NCBI RefSeq assembly: GCF_000429125.1
Contig: NZ_KE386849.1
Location: forward strand, 119,903-183,902
Direction: 5' to 3'
DNA: 64,000 nucleotides
Origin: Aequorivita capsosiphonis DSM 23843
GTDB taxonomy: Bacteria; Bacteroidota; Bacteroidia; Flavobacteriales; Flavobacteriaceae
Within the stretch, counting starts at the first letter, position 1; each line of letters begins with the position of its first letter. This document shows positions 46,701 through 55,443 of this stretch, one piece after another. Below the pieces are notes generated by a model. That model saw only the letters and a list, made by a program, of their open reading frames with translations, searched no databases and was not told the DNA's origin. The position numbers and the translations under genes are program-made.

Positions 46701-47475
46701 CCAGTGAAGAAAGCCCTGGCAACGGAATTTTCTTCTGAAAAGGATATAAATGTTTTTCTAAGGCAAAATAGCCACCGTGGTTCCCATTGGTAAACATGGG
46801 ATGGTGCATGGCAAAAACAATCGTTTTGTTTTGGTTTTTTTCCAGTTCAAGGCCGAGGTCAATAAAGAATTTTTCACGCGTTTTTATATCACAGCCTTGG
46901 TTTATACTCGGATTTTTGTTCCAGTCTTCCAAAAACCACTGGGTATCAATAATAAGCAATTGGATATTATCAGAAACATTTATACTCTCCAAAGGACAAC
47001 CATTGCTGGGTTTAAAAGCATCTTGATCTGGAAATTGAGCTTCCACATAATTCTCTTCCCTAGCAACGCCCAAAACGCCTCCATTATACCATTCGTGGTT
47101 TCCGGGAATGAAAATAGTATGACCCTTGTAATCCTTGACCGCAGTATGCTGCGCATCTATCATGTTTTCAGATTGCTTGCGACGCGGATGATCTTCGGGA
47201 TCCATTCCGGCGGGATAAATATTATCACCTAAGAAAATTGTGTAATTCCCTGTAGTTTTCTGTGTTTTAAGGTAGCCCTTAAAGGTCGTTAAAGCATCGC
47301 TCATTCCACCCATTGGCGAAAGTCCTGCATCGCCTACCAGATAAAAGGTTTTTTCTATTTTCTTAGATGAAGGGTAAATTGGGTTGGCTTCCTTATCCTT
47401 AAACTGAGGTGCAAAAGTGGCACAAGAGCTTAGCACGAAAACTAATAGTAAGAAATAATACTTTTTAAAAATCAT
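43765..47475 (-). CDS. Lipoprotein: phosphoesterase - kinase-like segment - Omp85 barrel (active-site copy)
   Basis: A 1236-residue fusion. The lipoprotein signal ends at Cys18 (VLSSCATF). A calcineurin-like phosphoesterase covers about residues 40-360 with every metal-ligand motif: GDAG, LGDNIYPAG, PGNHEW, MHHPMF and SGHDHNLQ. A middle region, about 390-700, resembles HipA/Fam20C-type kinases (YQMRSMGKKA, MLIGNWDRSPDHWRW, PIPTNRDNAFSSF). A C-terminal Omp85/BamA-like barrel carries the loop motif GLRGFREQRF. The phosphoesterase should be active; the kinase-like call is only by motif. The following tandem gene is its paralogue. Confidence 0.75.
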   Translation of the reverse strand: MIFKKYYFLLLVFVLSSCATFAPQFKDKEANPIYPSSKKIEKTFYLVGDAGLSPMGGMSDALTTFKGYLKTQKTTGNYTIFLGDNIYPAGMDPEDHPRRKQSENMIDAQHTAVKDYKGHTIFIPGNHEWYNGGVLGVAREENYVEAQFPDQDAFKPSNGCPLESINVSDNIQLLIIDTQWFLEDWNKNPSINQGCDIKTREKFFIDLGLELEKNQNKTIVFAMHHPMFTNGNHGGYFALEKHLYPFQKKIPLPGLSSLVVQIRSQGGVSVQDRYNELYNNLMLRLQKLAKNNQRLVFVSGHDHNLQYIEKDGFYQIVSGAGSKESYAATGKDGFFSTGAQGFAVLDVFEDGSSWVRYFVKGENFKPALIFQKEVIPAPKNVDVSKYPEIFPQEYTVPIYKQDSIREALFFKTVWGAKYKDAYSQPVKAQVASLDTLFGGLKVKYENKAADYNSLILIDKKGNRYQMRSMGKKALQISKQIVFEDDDNKPSEVESVDVSSIKGQDFTFYTATHPYAILSIPEMAKAVDIFYTSPELYYVPKQKSLGNYNENYGDELYLISIEPSEKSEGEGLFKYPDEVETTDDILTKTRKTGDVFVDEENYIKSRLFDMLIGNWDRSPDHWRWAEYKNLQEKNVFVPIPTNRDNAFSSFEGNILDITRSLFSGTKQSHVYGKTLTNLPWFNKEGVILDRALLRNSGRNQWKYLAKILQDSISDEVIEKAFNAIPKEVQDESLEEIKGKLKERKENLVEIADNYYTYLSYLQTIVGTDYDDLFEITRLPEGRTNVRSFNIINGVKSDTLIDRTFLTKDTKELWIYGLSGKDKFVVDGKENNLIFLRLIGGQGSDVYELKQGQRVKVYDFEKKDDTVLEKNGGNLRFTNVYNLNVYDYRKQLERSNGLVSAIGFNPDDGFRAALQYVFRVDSYQRNPFSQQHRFNAAYFTDRNSFEVTYEGEFANVINNLNLSLGGRFTSPNYTRNFFGYGNETKNWQAAEGYSYNRVEVQQMSANLGLLRNSNFGSFFKLQASFDAYEVNKLPNNFISAVPVWNKGETSYYGTLEGIYNYRSYDDAVNPTVGMMFDLKVGVTDNLENMDKAFGFLKTRIGFYNTLTQNRKIILKTNLRYQVNFQENYQFYQANSLGGDNGLRGFREQRFTGKSFLVGNADLRYTLPSFKIGVRPFQMGIYGGADLGRVWLKDNISKKWHNSFGGGFWIDGVGGLHANVSAFNSKESTRVAFGLGFDF

Positions 47476-47513
47476 AAATCCGGTTCTCTACTAACTTAAG
47501 GGAAATAATTGAA

Positions 47514-47579
47514 ACTCCAAATGACAAGCACCAAACTCCAAATAAATTCCAAAAACAAATGACAAATTCCAAATAACAA
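47514..47579. repeat. Heptad array (ATTCCAA/ATGACAA family)
   Basis: Consecutive CAA-ending heptads (ACTCCAA, ATGACAA, GCACCAA, ACTCCAA, later ATTCCAA, ATGACAA, ATTCCAA, ATAACAA) with two indels. Confidence 0.7.
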
Positions 47580-47655
47580 CAAATTTCAAAAATATCAAAC
47601 AACAAATCGATTTCATCTTCTTCTACTGGTACAAGCCTAAAGATTTTTCATTTTT

Positions 47656-47697
47656 GACCATTGAACATTGAAAATTGAGTATTGAGTATTGAAAATC
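47656..47697. repeat. Heptad array (GAGTATT family)
   Basis: Six in-register heptads: GACCATT, GAACATT, GAAAATT, GAGTATT, GAGTATT and GAAAATC. Confidence 0.75.
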
Positions 47698-47710
47698 GAA
47701 TTCTTCATAT

Positions 47711-47745
47711 GTCTTAAGTCCCAATCTCATCTCTCACGTCTCACC
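47711..47745. repeat. Heptad array (TCTCACG family)
   Basis: Heptads GTCTTAA, GTCCCAA, TCTCATC, TCTCACG and TCTCACC, ending just before the stop codon of the gene to the right. Confidence 0.65.
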
Positions 47746-47752
47746 TCTAAAA

Positions 47753-50700
47753 TTACATCGAAACCTTAACTCCAAATGTAAACCGCAGGCCTTCATCGCC
47801 GGTGAAAAGGTTGAGTGTTCCGCTCAATAGATCGGCAGTGTTTATCCAAAGTCCTCCCCCGTAGGAATCATGCCAAGCATCGGAAGTATCATTTGGAACC
47901 CATACCCTTCCTATATCATAACCACCAAAAACACCTATTTGAATAGGCGTTAATGCGGTTCGGAATTTATTGAAACTGTATCGTAAATCTACTCCTCCAA
48001 CGGCAGCGGTTCTTCCAGTAAAACGTTCTTTTCGATAGCTGCGCAGTCCAGTATCGCTTCCCAATTGCGCGCCTTGATAAAACTCATAGTTGTTACCAAT
48101 ATTAAACTGACCTTGAACATCTGTTTTTAAAACCAGTTTACGGTTTCTGGTTAGCGCATTGTAAAATATGATTTCAGGTTTTATATATCCAAAAACGCGC
48201 TCGCTATCTTGAACGTTTTGAGTGGCTCCAGCTACAAGACTAAAATCCATTCCTCGCGTTGGATTCACCTTATTATCATAACTCTCATATTGATATTTTC
48301 CTTCCACAGTAGCAAAATATTGTGTTTCGTCCAATTCTGTAAAACTTGGAGTTAGATCTGTAATAAACCTGTCTGGGGTACCTTCCACTTTAATCCCTTC
48401 AAAGCTAGCTTTAAACTGAAACATACTTCCATAAGGCGAGTCCTTTTTAATACCTATGGAACCTCCGTAGCCTCCAATACGAACCCGATTGTAATCTTTA
48501 CCAATATCAAATTCATAATCTGGATTGAAGGTTTCATTTCCGAAGCCAAAGTAGTTTTCAGAAAAATTCGGGTTTTTAAAATAGCCACCTATCAAAAAGT
48601 TCCAACTTCCGAAGATGTTGGCAAACTCTCCTTCGTATGCAGCAATCAAACTATTGGTCGCAAAAAAATAACCCAGTGCCAGCCTGTGTTGTTGCGAAAA
48701 AGGATTACGTTGAAAACCATTTACAGTATACACGTCCGAAATACCTATTTTAAATCCATCATCAGGATTGTAACCCAATGCCGGCAACAATAGATTTACC
48801 GATTGAATCTGTTTTTTAGTATCGTAGGTGTTTAAATCATAGTTATCAGTAAATCTGAAAGCCGCGCCACCTTTTTCCTCGACGGTATTCTTTTTACTCT
48901 TTTGATCGTACACCTTTATTTTTCTTCCGTTTGCAATTTTATAAACGTCGTTGTTTTGCCCACCGATTATACGAATGAAGATTGGATTATTTCCTTTTCC
49001 CTTCACTTCAAAAACATCATCGTCATCTAAACCATATACCCAGATTTCTTTGGTTTCCTTTGCATAAAAGGTTCGATCCACCATCATCACTCCTTTTTCA
49101 CCATTTTTAATTCTATACGTCTTGATATTCGTTTTTCCATCAGACAAACGCATTATTTCGAAATAATCATCTTTATTGGTTCCCGTTACTATTTGAAGTT
49201 TGGCAAGATAATCGTAATATTCGCCTGCTATTTTCACAATATTATCTCTTCTTCCCTTGAGTTTTTGCATTATTTCAGCCGCTGTTTCATCTTGGACTTC
49301 CTTGGGAAGATCTTTAAACGCGTCATCTACAACAGCATCGGTAATGGATTTTTGAATAATCGCTGCTTCTTCTAACCATGCATCTTTTCCGTAGTTTTGA
49401 ATCAGAGCATGATCCAGTTTTATTCCTGCTGAATTAAACCACTTGGTGTTTTTAAGCTCTGCTCCGTACACTTGAAATTGTCTAGAGGTATTGAACAGCG
49501 TTCGCACCACATCCAACAAGCCGCCATCAAAGTTTGAATAAACTTGATCCCTATCTCGAGGGATGGGCTCAAAAGTAACACTGCCATCTTCATTGTCGTG
49601 TTGGGTAAAGCGCCATTGATCGTTGTGTCGATCCCAATCGCCTATCAACATATCAAAAATTCTAGCTCGGATAAATGCCTTTTCGTTTAACTGATACTTT
49701 TCATCTTTATGCAATTTTTCCAAAAGGTCATCTGTACTTTCTACATTGTCAGGATAGTCAAATGTTTCTCCTTTAAAATTTTTATCCGGTCGTTCCACGA
49801 TCATATAAAGTGCATCTCCATAATTTTTATTAAACGTACCCAAGGCTTTTTGTTTTGGCACATAAAAGAGTTTTGGATTTGTGTGAAGAATATCCGCAGC
49901 GCCCGCCAATTTAGGAATGGTAAACGCTCCGTACGGATGTGCCGCAGTATAAAAATCGAGAATCAAATCTTCGGGGATGGTATTTTTAAAATCGTTTTCA
50001 ACTTCCTTGTTTTTTAAAATCACATTCTGAAGAAACTGCACCGCACTTTTTTTCATGGCGCGCATATTATAGGTTTTTCCATCTTTATCTTCCAATCGCA
50101 ACGATCGCGTTTGATGTCCGCCACCAGCTCTAACCACGTGCAAACCTCCATATAAAGTATCTAAAAGAACCGTTTTTGCGGTAACATCGATTCCATAAAC
50201 TTTTCGATAGTGTTCTCCCCAAACTGTTTTATAAAAACCTGTTTTCTCAACCATATCATCGCTATAGATTTTCGCCTTAACTGTTTTGGGTAAATTTTCG
50301 TGAAGTGTAGAAAAGTCATAACCTTGTTCCGCAGGAAAAACTTCCTTTTGAAAAAGTAACTCTGAAGCGCCATTATCATCAGCTTTAAAAAAACGAACAT
50401 CAGACAATCCATCTTTCCCTATATCCAATCTTGCAAAACCTTCTTCGCCAGCAACAAATTGACCATATTGTCCAAGTGAAGCTGCCGTAGCCCCAGAGCC
50501 TGATCCGGAAACAATTTGCTTTACAACCCCTTCTTCGTTATACTGTAAAGATTTGTCGAGTCCTGAAACAAAAACAAGTCGGTCCAGATCTTTTGTGAGT
50601 ACTTTTAAGCGATCCATAAGTTCGTTATAGCGCTCATTGTAACGATCCTGCTTTGAGATTGCGCCTTGAATTTTTATTTGCTTAATAAACGTACTGAAAA

Positions 50701-51430
50701 AATCTTTGTGAATTAAAGGATATTTGCCGCCATGCTCTCCATAAGTTATCAATGGATGATACATAGCCACAATAATGGTCTTTGTTGCATTTTTCTTTAA
50801 TTCGCTTTCAATTTCGGTGAAGAATTTATCGCGGGTTTTTATTTGGCATTTCTTATTCATTTTGGGATAAGCGTCCCAATCTTCCAAAAACCACTGCGTA
50901 TCTATGGTGAGCAAATAAATATCATCATTTATATCAATGCCTTCCAAGGCACAACCATTATTGGGCTGCAAAACATCGGCATCGTCAAAGCGAGCTTTTA
51001 AGAAGTCTTCCTCGAGTTCTAAACCATCTACCCCGCTCTTCCAGTCGCGGTTTCCAGGGAGAACCACCACTTTTCCTTTAAAATCTTTTAAAGCATCTAT
51101 CTGAAGCTGCATGGAGTTTTGGGCCTTTTGTTTGGCCTTATCGTCTTTTGGCTGCATTCCTGAAGGGTAGAAACTATTTCCCAAAAACAATACGTAACTA
51201 TCCTTAGAATTATTTTCAGAAATATAATTTCCAAGGGATTTCATTGATTTTGAAGCTTCCGCCTCGGCATTCCCCGCGTTTCCGATTAGGTAAAATGTTT
51301 TATCAATGGATTTTTTTGAAAGTTCTTTAGAAGGCTCCCCTTGGTTGGTTCTGTACTGGGGCTGGTAGCTTGCGCAGGCAGAAAGAATGGCGGCTGACAC
51401 AAAAGTTATAAAGATGTTAATTTTATTCAT
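47753..51430 (-). CDS. Lipoprotein: degenerate phosphoesterase - kinase-like - Omp85 barrel
   Basis: A 1225-residue paralogue of the downstream gene with the same architecture: lipobox LSACASY (Cys19), phosphoesterase-like domain, middle kinase-like segment, barrel. Its phosphoesterase has lost its metal ligands: GNAG for GDAG, LGNSFYP for LGDNIYP, GNRD for GNHE, MYHP for MHHP, and GLDKS for GHDHN. The kinase-like site, in contrast, is more canonical (MLIGDWDRHNDQWRF, then PIPRDRDQVYSNF). The Omp85 loop reads LRSYRKERF. It is probably a pseudo-phosphoesterase with a structural, regulatory or kinase role. It lies 52 bases from the divergent HD-PycTM gene. Confidence 0.75.
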   Translation of the reverse strand: MNKINIFITFVSAAILSACASYQPQYRTNQGEPSKELSKKSIDKTFYLIGNAGNAEAEASKSMKSLGNYISENNSKDSYVLFLGNSFYPSGMQPKDDKAKQKAQNSMQLQIDALKDFKGKVVVLPGNRDWKSGVDGLELEEDFLKARFDDADVLQPNNGCALEGIDINDDIYLLTIDTQWFLEDWDAYPKMNKKCQIKTRDKFFTEIESELKKNATKTIIVAMYHPLITYGEHGGKYPLIHKDFFSTFIKQIKIQGAISKQDRYNERYNELMDRLKVLTKDLDRLVFVSGLDKSLQYNEEGVVKQIVSGSGSGATAASLGQYGQFVAGEEGFARLDIGKDGLSDVRFFKADDNGASELLFQKEVFPAEQGYDFSTLHENLPKTVKAKIYSDDMVEKTGFYKTVWGEHYRKVYGIDVTAKTVLLDTLYGGLHVVRAGGGHQTRSLRLEDKDGKTYNMRAMKKSAVQFLQNVILKNKEVENDFKNTIPEDLILDFYTAAHPYGAFTIPKLAGAADILHTNPKLFYVPKQKALGTFNKNYGDALYMIVERPDKNFKGETFDYPDNVESTDDLLEKLHKDEKYQLNEKAFIRARIFDMLIGDWDRHNDQWRFTQHDNEDGSVTFEPIPRDRDQVYSNFDGGLLDVVRTLFNTSRQFQVYGAELKNTKWFNSAGIKLDHALIQNYGKDAWLEEAAIIQKSITDAVVDDAFKDLPKEVQDETAAEIMQKLKGRRDNIVKIAGEYYDYLAKLQIVTGTNKDDYFEIMRLSDGKTNIKTYRIKNGEKGVMMVDRTFYAKETKEIWVYGLDDDDVFEVKGKGNNPIFIRIIGGQNNDVYKIANGRKIKVYDQKSKKNTVEEKGGAAFRFTDNYDLNTYDTKKQIQSVNLLLPALGYNPDDGFKIGISDVYTVNGFQRNPFSQQHRLALGYFFATNSLIAAYEGEFANIFGSWNFLIGGYFKNPNFSENYFGFGNETFNPDYEFDIGKDYNRVRIGGYGGSIGIKKDSPYGSMFQFKASFEGIKVEGTPDRFITDLTPSFTELDETQYFATVEGKYQYESYDNKVNPTRGMDFSLVAGATQNVQDSERVFGYIKPEIIFYNALTRNRKLVLKTDVQGQFNIGNNYEFYQGAQLGSDTGLRSYRKERFTGRTAAVGGVDLRYSFNKFRTALTPIQIGVFGGYDIGRVWVPNDTSDAWHDSYGGGLWINTADLLSGTLNLFTGDEGLRFTFGVKVSM

Positions 51431-51482
51431 ATATATATTTGGCGGTTGATTTTTTAGTACTTTGGATATCTAAAATTTTTAT

Positions 51483-52667
51483 ATGAGCGACATTGTTCAA
51501 GCTGCCGATGATTTTATCTTCCAACTTTTTAAAGATGAGCTTCCGAATACCTTTGTGTATCATAATTACACACATTCAAAGCGTGTTTATAAAAGTATAA
51601 ATGAAATCATTGAAAACTCCCAAATTGATGTTAAAGATGCGACTATCCTGCGTTTAGCAGCTTTACTACACGATACAGGCTATACAATTTCACGTAAGAA
51701 GCATGAAGAGGAAGGGGTGAAAATTGCCACTGAATTTCTTGAAGAACACGATGTAGAAAAAGATATTATTGAGGGGGTAAACAGGTGTATTCTCGCCACA
51801 AAATTTAAGGATACGGTTCCAAATTCGGAGCTTGAAAAAATAATCCGCGATGCCGATTCTTCCCATTTTGGGAAAGATTATTTTGAAGAGGCTAGTGAGT
51901 TTTTAAGACAAGAATATCTTTTTCAGAATGTTCACAATTATACTTCTGAGGAATGGTTAGACGAAAACATAAAAGTATTAGTTGAAGAACATCAATATTA
52001 TACAGATTATGCCTTAAAGAATTGGCAACCAGTTAAAGAAGAAAACTTAGCCAAACTTCTGAAAAACCGTAAAAAGAATAAACAAAAACTACAAAAGGAA
52101 AAGGTAAAAGCACAATTAAAGGCCAAATATAAAGACGGTAGCCCTGAACGTGGAATACAGACTTTTTATCGCACTGCGCTTAGAAACCATATGAAACTGA
52201 GTGATATAGCAGACACCAAAGCCAACATCATGCTTTCGGTAAATGCAATTATCATCTCCTTGGTTCTCTCTAATCTTATTTCAAAATTGGACAACAACAA
52301 TTATCTAATTGTCCCTACGGCCATTTTCATCCTTTTTAGTGCAATAACCATGATTTTGGCGGTAATTGCAACAAGACCCAATGTTACCCGAGGCGAGTTT
52401 ACCAAAGAAGATGTTGAAAATAAAACTGTTAATCTTACTTTCTTCGGAAACTTTCATAGCATGGAACTCGAACAATTTGAATGGGCTATTGAAGAGCTTT
52501 TAAAAGATAGAGATTACGTTTACAAGGCACTTACCAAAGATTTATATTTTTTAGGAAAGGTCTTGGATAGAAAATACCGAATATTACGGCTTACCTACAC
52601 CATCTTCGTAGCCGGAACCATAATCTCTTTACTGTCCTTTGCGATATTCTTTTATTTGGAAATGTAA
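51483..52667 (+). CDS. HD phosphohydrolase fused to a Pycsar-type membrane effector domain
   Basis: A 394-residue fusion. Residues 1-185 form an HD domain: His31, LLHDTGY (His63-Asp64), His74, and DAD at 123-125. A Lys-rich linker (188-218) leads to a PycTM-like domain with TM helices near 249-267, 274-296 and 370-392 and the conserved start RNHMKLSDIADTKANIML. PycTM proteins are membrane effectors in cyclic-pyrimidine-nucleotide (Pycsar) defence, where a partner cyclase makes the signal. No cyclase gene lies nearby, so this is an orphan. The HD domain might degrade a nucleotide messenger. The family is also common outside defence in Bacteroidota. Confidence 0.8.
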   Translation: MSDIVQAADDFIFQLFKDELPNTFVYHNYTHSKRVYKSINEIIENSQIDVKDATILRLAALLHDTGYTISRKKHEEEGVKIATEFLEEHDVEKDIIEGVNRCILATKFKDTVPNSELEKIIRDADSSHFGKDYFEEASEFLRQEYLFQNVHNYTSEEWLDENIKVLVEEHQYYTDYALKNWQPVKEENLAKLLKNRKKNKQKLQKEKVKAQLKAKYKDGSPERGIQTFYRTALRNHMKLSDIADTKANIMLSVNAIIISLVLSNLISKLDNNNYLIVPTAIFILFSAITMILAVIATRPNVTRGEFTKEDVENKTVNLTFFGNFHSMELEQFEWAIEELLKDRDYVYKALTKDLYFLGKVLDRKYRILRLTYTIFVAGTIISLLSFAIFFYLEM

Positions 52668-52679
52668 GTCTGTCTTCGA

Positions 52680-52749
52680 TACATTTTGAAAGCAATAAAA
52701 CTTTAGATAATGCATTTAAAGGTTGTTCTGCTTTCAATACACTCAGACA
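52680..52749. repeat. Direct repeat with internal dyad, copy 1
   Basis: A 70-base unit starting TACATTTTGAAAGCAAT and ending CACTCAGACA. It contains arms TTTTGAAAGCA and TGCTTTCAA that can pair, so a hairpin could form. Copy 2 is at 52825-52893. Confidence 0.75.
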
Positions 52750-52824
52750 CCTTTGAGCGATAAAAAGATTGAGAACGGTTTATCGGTGAATTGACAAAGT
52801 GGAAAATCAAAGACCTGTCGTGGG

Positions 52825-52893
52825 TACATTTTGAAAGCAATGAACTTTAGTTAATGAATTCAACGGTTGTTGGACTTTCAAAACACTCAGACA
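52825..52893. repeat. Direct repeat with internal dyad, copy 2
   Basis: A diverged copy (about 80 percent identical by eye) of 52680-52749, with arms TTTTGAAAG and CTTTCAAAA. Together the two copies account for half of the gap between the HD-PycTM and GAF genes. Confidence 0.75.
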
Positions 52894-52947
52894 GCGAAAA
52901 TCTTTGACAGCCGACGAAGTATATAATTCTGAATCAAGCTCCCATCA

Positions 52948-55308
52948 TTAAATTTGGGCCATCAAATCTTCGTAGGTATAATATTCCTTGGTTTTTTCGT
53001 TGTTTTTTGAATATAGAACTTTCACGCGTAAGGCTTTAAGGCCGGTAACACCCTGCAAGTCTTCCAATTCCAACATTTCTATTTCATTTCCAAGCAATTT
53101 CTTGTGTTGTAGAAATGAAATGTATTTCAAATATTCTTCTTCATCTTCCTTTTGGGAATAGATAATCGCCACTTTCCCGGGTTGGGTAATGCGTTCCTGG
53201 GTATTTTTTATATGCGCCTTATCAACACGTTTTTTCACTACTTCATAACGGGCATTGTAAGTGCCATCAACATCAAAACGCTTTTCGTCCATTCTAAAAC
53301 GCAAAGATAACGAGCCATTGAAAGCTAGTATCATGGAGGCTACATCCAGTTTTATTGGGAGTTTATCTTTAAGATGAAAATAACTGTTCTCCATTTCGCA
53401 GACCACTTGAAGCTGCCAGAGCTTCAAATTGTTAAGGTAAATTTTGTTGAAAGAACGGTCCTGGGTAATACTTTCGCCAATATAAAGGTTGTGTTCCACA
53501 CCATCCGTTTTAAAGCGTTCAAAATAATGAGGATACATTTCCTGTGCTTCCTGCTGCTTTTTGTCCATAATGGAAGCGAGCTTTTTATTGATGATCATCA
53601 CGCTTTCGTCATAATCTTTTCGGTGTTTATAAACGAAGCCGGTATTAGAGTCTATTAGTTCATTGTATTCATCTACTAAATTCTTATAGACCTCATCTCT
53701 TTCTCTAATATATTTAAAAAACGGGATAATTTCCGAAGTTAAAAAATTCATTATATTTTTTTCGGTGTCTACTTGAAGGTTTTCTTCTATATCATCCAAA
53801 AATTTGGCGATACTAAATTTCATCTGTTCCAATATAGGAAGTGGACTGTGGTTCATTAATTTCTCCAAAATCCCTCCAATATAAGTCAATTGGAGCGTAA
53901 GGTCTTTTTTTATGGCCTCGTTTCTCGCTTCGGAAGACCCCTTAATATCCGTCTGACCGTAAAGTGGATGTACATCTGCAAAAACAACCTCCCTGAAAAT
54001 GGTAGGGTTTCCTGCAGTTATTGAATTCAAATAGCGTTTGGCTTCCTTTCTAAACTTCCAGTGAACACTGCTATGCAAAGCGGTGCACTCTTCTTGGATT
54101 ATAAGTTCCAATTCGTTTTCGAGATTTTGCTTTGAACGTACTACGGTATCAATTACGAAAGGCATAATATCTCGCAGCTTGTTTGCATTAATCGTGTTTA
54201 ACGCATTGGCTTCTTCTGAAACAAGTTCTAAGACGCCTAAGATTTTACCTTCATAAATTATTGCTGCTAAAATGGCACTCTTTATTCCTTGATCGAGCAT
54301 TTTTTTATAAAGCAAATTATCGGGATATAACTTGTGATAGCGTTCCGAATCTGTTACACAATAAAACTGCTTTTGCTTAAAAATGGTATAATAGGAAGCG
54401 CTACAAAGCGCTTCTTTACTGGCCTGTGATTTTTCTCCATTTAAGAGAAAGCTATCAACTTCTTTAAACAACACCCGCTCAAAATTCTCTGTTTCTTCGT
54501 TGTAGTCAGTAAACCCAACCTTTAAGTTCTTTAAATTGAAAATAGAACGGAAGATGTCGTTAAACTCCGTATTGTAGAAGTCGCCATTTTTTTCAAGACG
54601 CAGTAAATTCGTTTTAAAGTTGGAAATGGAGACATTCATGGTAACATCTATAAGCGTCGCAATAACGAAACCATTAAAAATCCAACTTTTAGGCGGAAAT
54701 TTTTCTTTCCAAACAGAAACATCTTCAAAACTTTCCAAGAGCTCATTGATATCTTTCTCTGTGATATCTTTTGCTTTTGCAGTTTTTTGGATCTCAACAA
54801 AATCGGCGTTGTAGAGGAGGCTATAATTCCGAATCATTCCTCGAGAATCTGGAATGTTATAATAATAGGAACGTCGGAAATCTACCTTTTTCCCATAATA
54901 ATGACTTAAAATAAGACTACACCCCATGATGTAGAATTCATCTTCGTCAAAATTAATAATATTGAGTGGGAAGTCATTCCCGGCGGCTTTCATAATACTT
55001 TTGTAGCGTTCGGTACTTTTAAATGACACTTCTTGATAAGGAATGGTCGCAAATTTTATTTCATTATTCTGTAATACCGAAGGAAATAATGGAGAAAGAA
55101 CAATATCGATCTGTTCTTGATATGCATCCAAGTCGTCAAAATCTGTTATACCTGATGATAAAATAGGGTAATCTTTTTCAACTGAAAATATTTCAGAATA
55201 CCAACTTTTATCAATTCCACTCTTCGCAATCTCCTCCCTATAGGCATCAAAAACTTTTTTGAGGCCTATTCTGGTTTCTAATGGGAAATCATTTTTCACT
55301 TCTTTCAT
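52948..55308 (-). CDS. GAF-domain protein
   Basis: A 786-residue cytoplasmic protein, the large Bacteroidota type with a central GAF domain. The GAF region is about residues 240-400 (KVGFTDYNEE, IYEGKILGVLELVSEEA). The flanking parts are alpha-rich with no TM helix and no output domain I recognise. Such GAF domains often sense small molecules or nucleotides. It ends 281 bases from the end of the convergent HD-PycTM gene and starts divergently from the TlpA-like gene. A link to the HD-PycTM protein is not shown by the sequence. Confidence 0.7.
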   Translation of the reverse strand: MKEVKNDFPLETRIGLKKVFDAYREEIAKSGIDKSWYSEIFSVEKDYPILSSGITDFDDLDAYQEQIDIVLSPLFPSVLQNNEIKFATIPYQEVSFKSTERYKSIMKAAGNDFPLNIINFDEDEFYIMGCSLILSHYYGKKVDFRRSYYYNIPDSRGMIRNYSLLYNADFVEIQKTAKAKDITEKDINELLESFEDVSVWKEKFPPKSWIFNGFVIATLIDVTMNVSISNFKTNLLRLEKNGDFYNTEFNDIFRSIFNLKNLKVGFTDYNEETENFERVLFKEVDSFLLNGEKSQASKEALCSASYYTIFKQKQFYCVTDSERYHKLYPDNLLYKKMLDQGIKSAILAAIIYEGKILGVLELVSEEANALNTINANKLRDIMPFVIDTVVRSKQNLENELELIIQEECTALHSSVHWKFRKEAKRYLNSITAGNPTIFREVVFADVHPLYGQTDIKGSSEARNEAIKKDLTLQLTYIGGILEKLMNHSPLPILEQMKFSIAKFLDDIEENLQVDTEKNIMNFLTSEIIPFFKYIRERDEVYKNLVDEYNELIDSNTGFVYKHRKDYDESVMIINKKLASIMDKKQQEAQEMYPHYFERFKTDGVEHNLYIGESITQDRSFNKIYLNNLKLWQLQVVCEMENSYFHLKDKLPIKLDVASMILAFNGSLSLRFRMDEKRFDVDGTYNARYEVVKKRVDKAHIKNTQERITQPGKVAIIYSQKEDEEEYLKYISFLQHKKLLGNEIEMLELEDLQGVTGLKALRVKVLYSKNNEKTKEYYTYEDLMAQI

Positions 55309-55412
55309 ATTATATAAAATCCTAACAAATAAATATAAGGTTTAAAAATGTTGCAATATGTTAATAAAAAACAAAAACTACAGGCTATTTCTGCTTTCAA
55401 ATAATAAACAAG

Positions 55413-55420
55413 TATTTTTG
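55413..55420 (+). promoter_or_regulatory. -7 promoter box for the TlpA-like gene
   Basis: TATTTTTG, 23 bases before the ATG at 55444. No clear -33 element. Confidence 0.45.
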
Positions 55421-55443
55421 CCGAAATTTAAAAGACTTAATCT

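Noticed and set aside
46777-47232. Plus-strand 151-codon frame inside the phosphoesterase gene
   Set aside because: It is antisense to the metal-ligand region of a conserved protein, so it is a shadow.
51483-52667. A complete Pycsar defence system
   Set aside because: Only the effector-like membrane domain is present, fused to an HD domain; no pyrimidine cyclase lies within 12 kb on either side.
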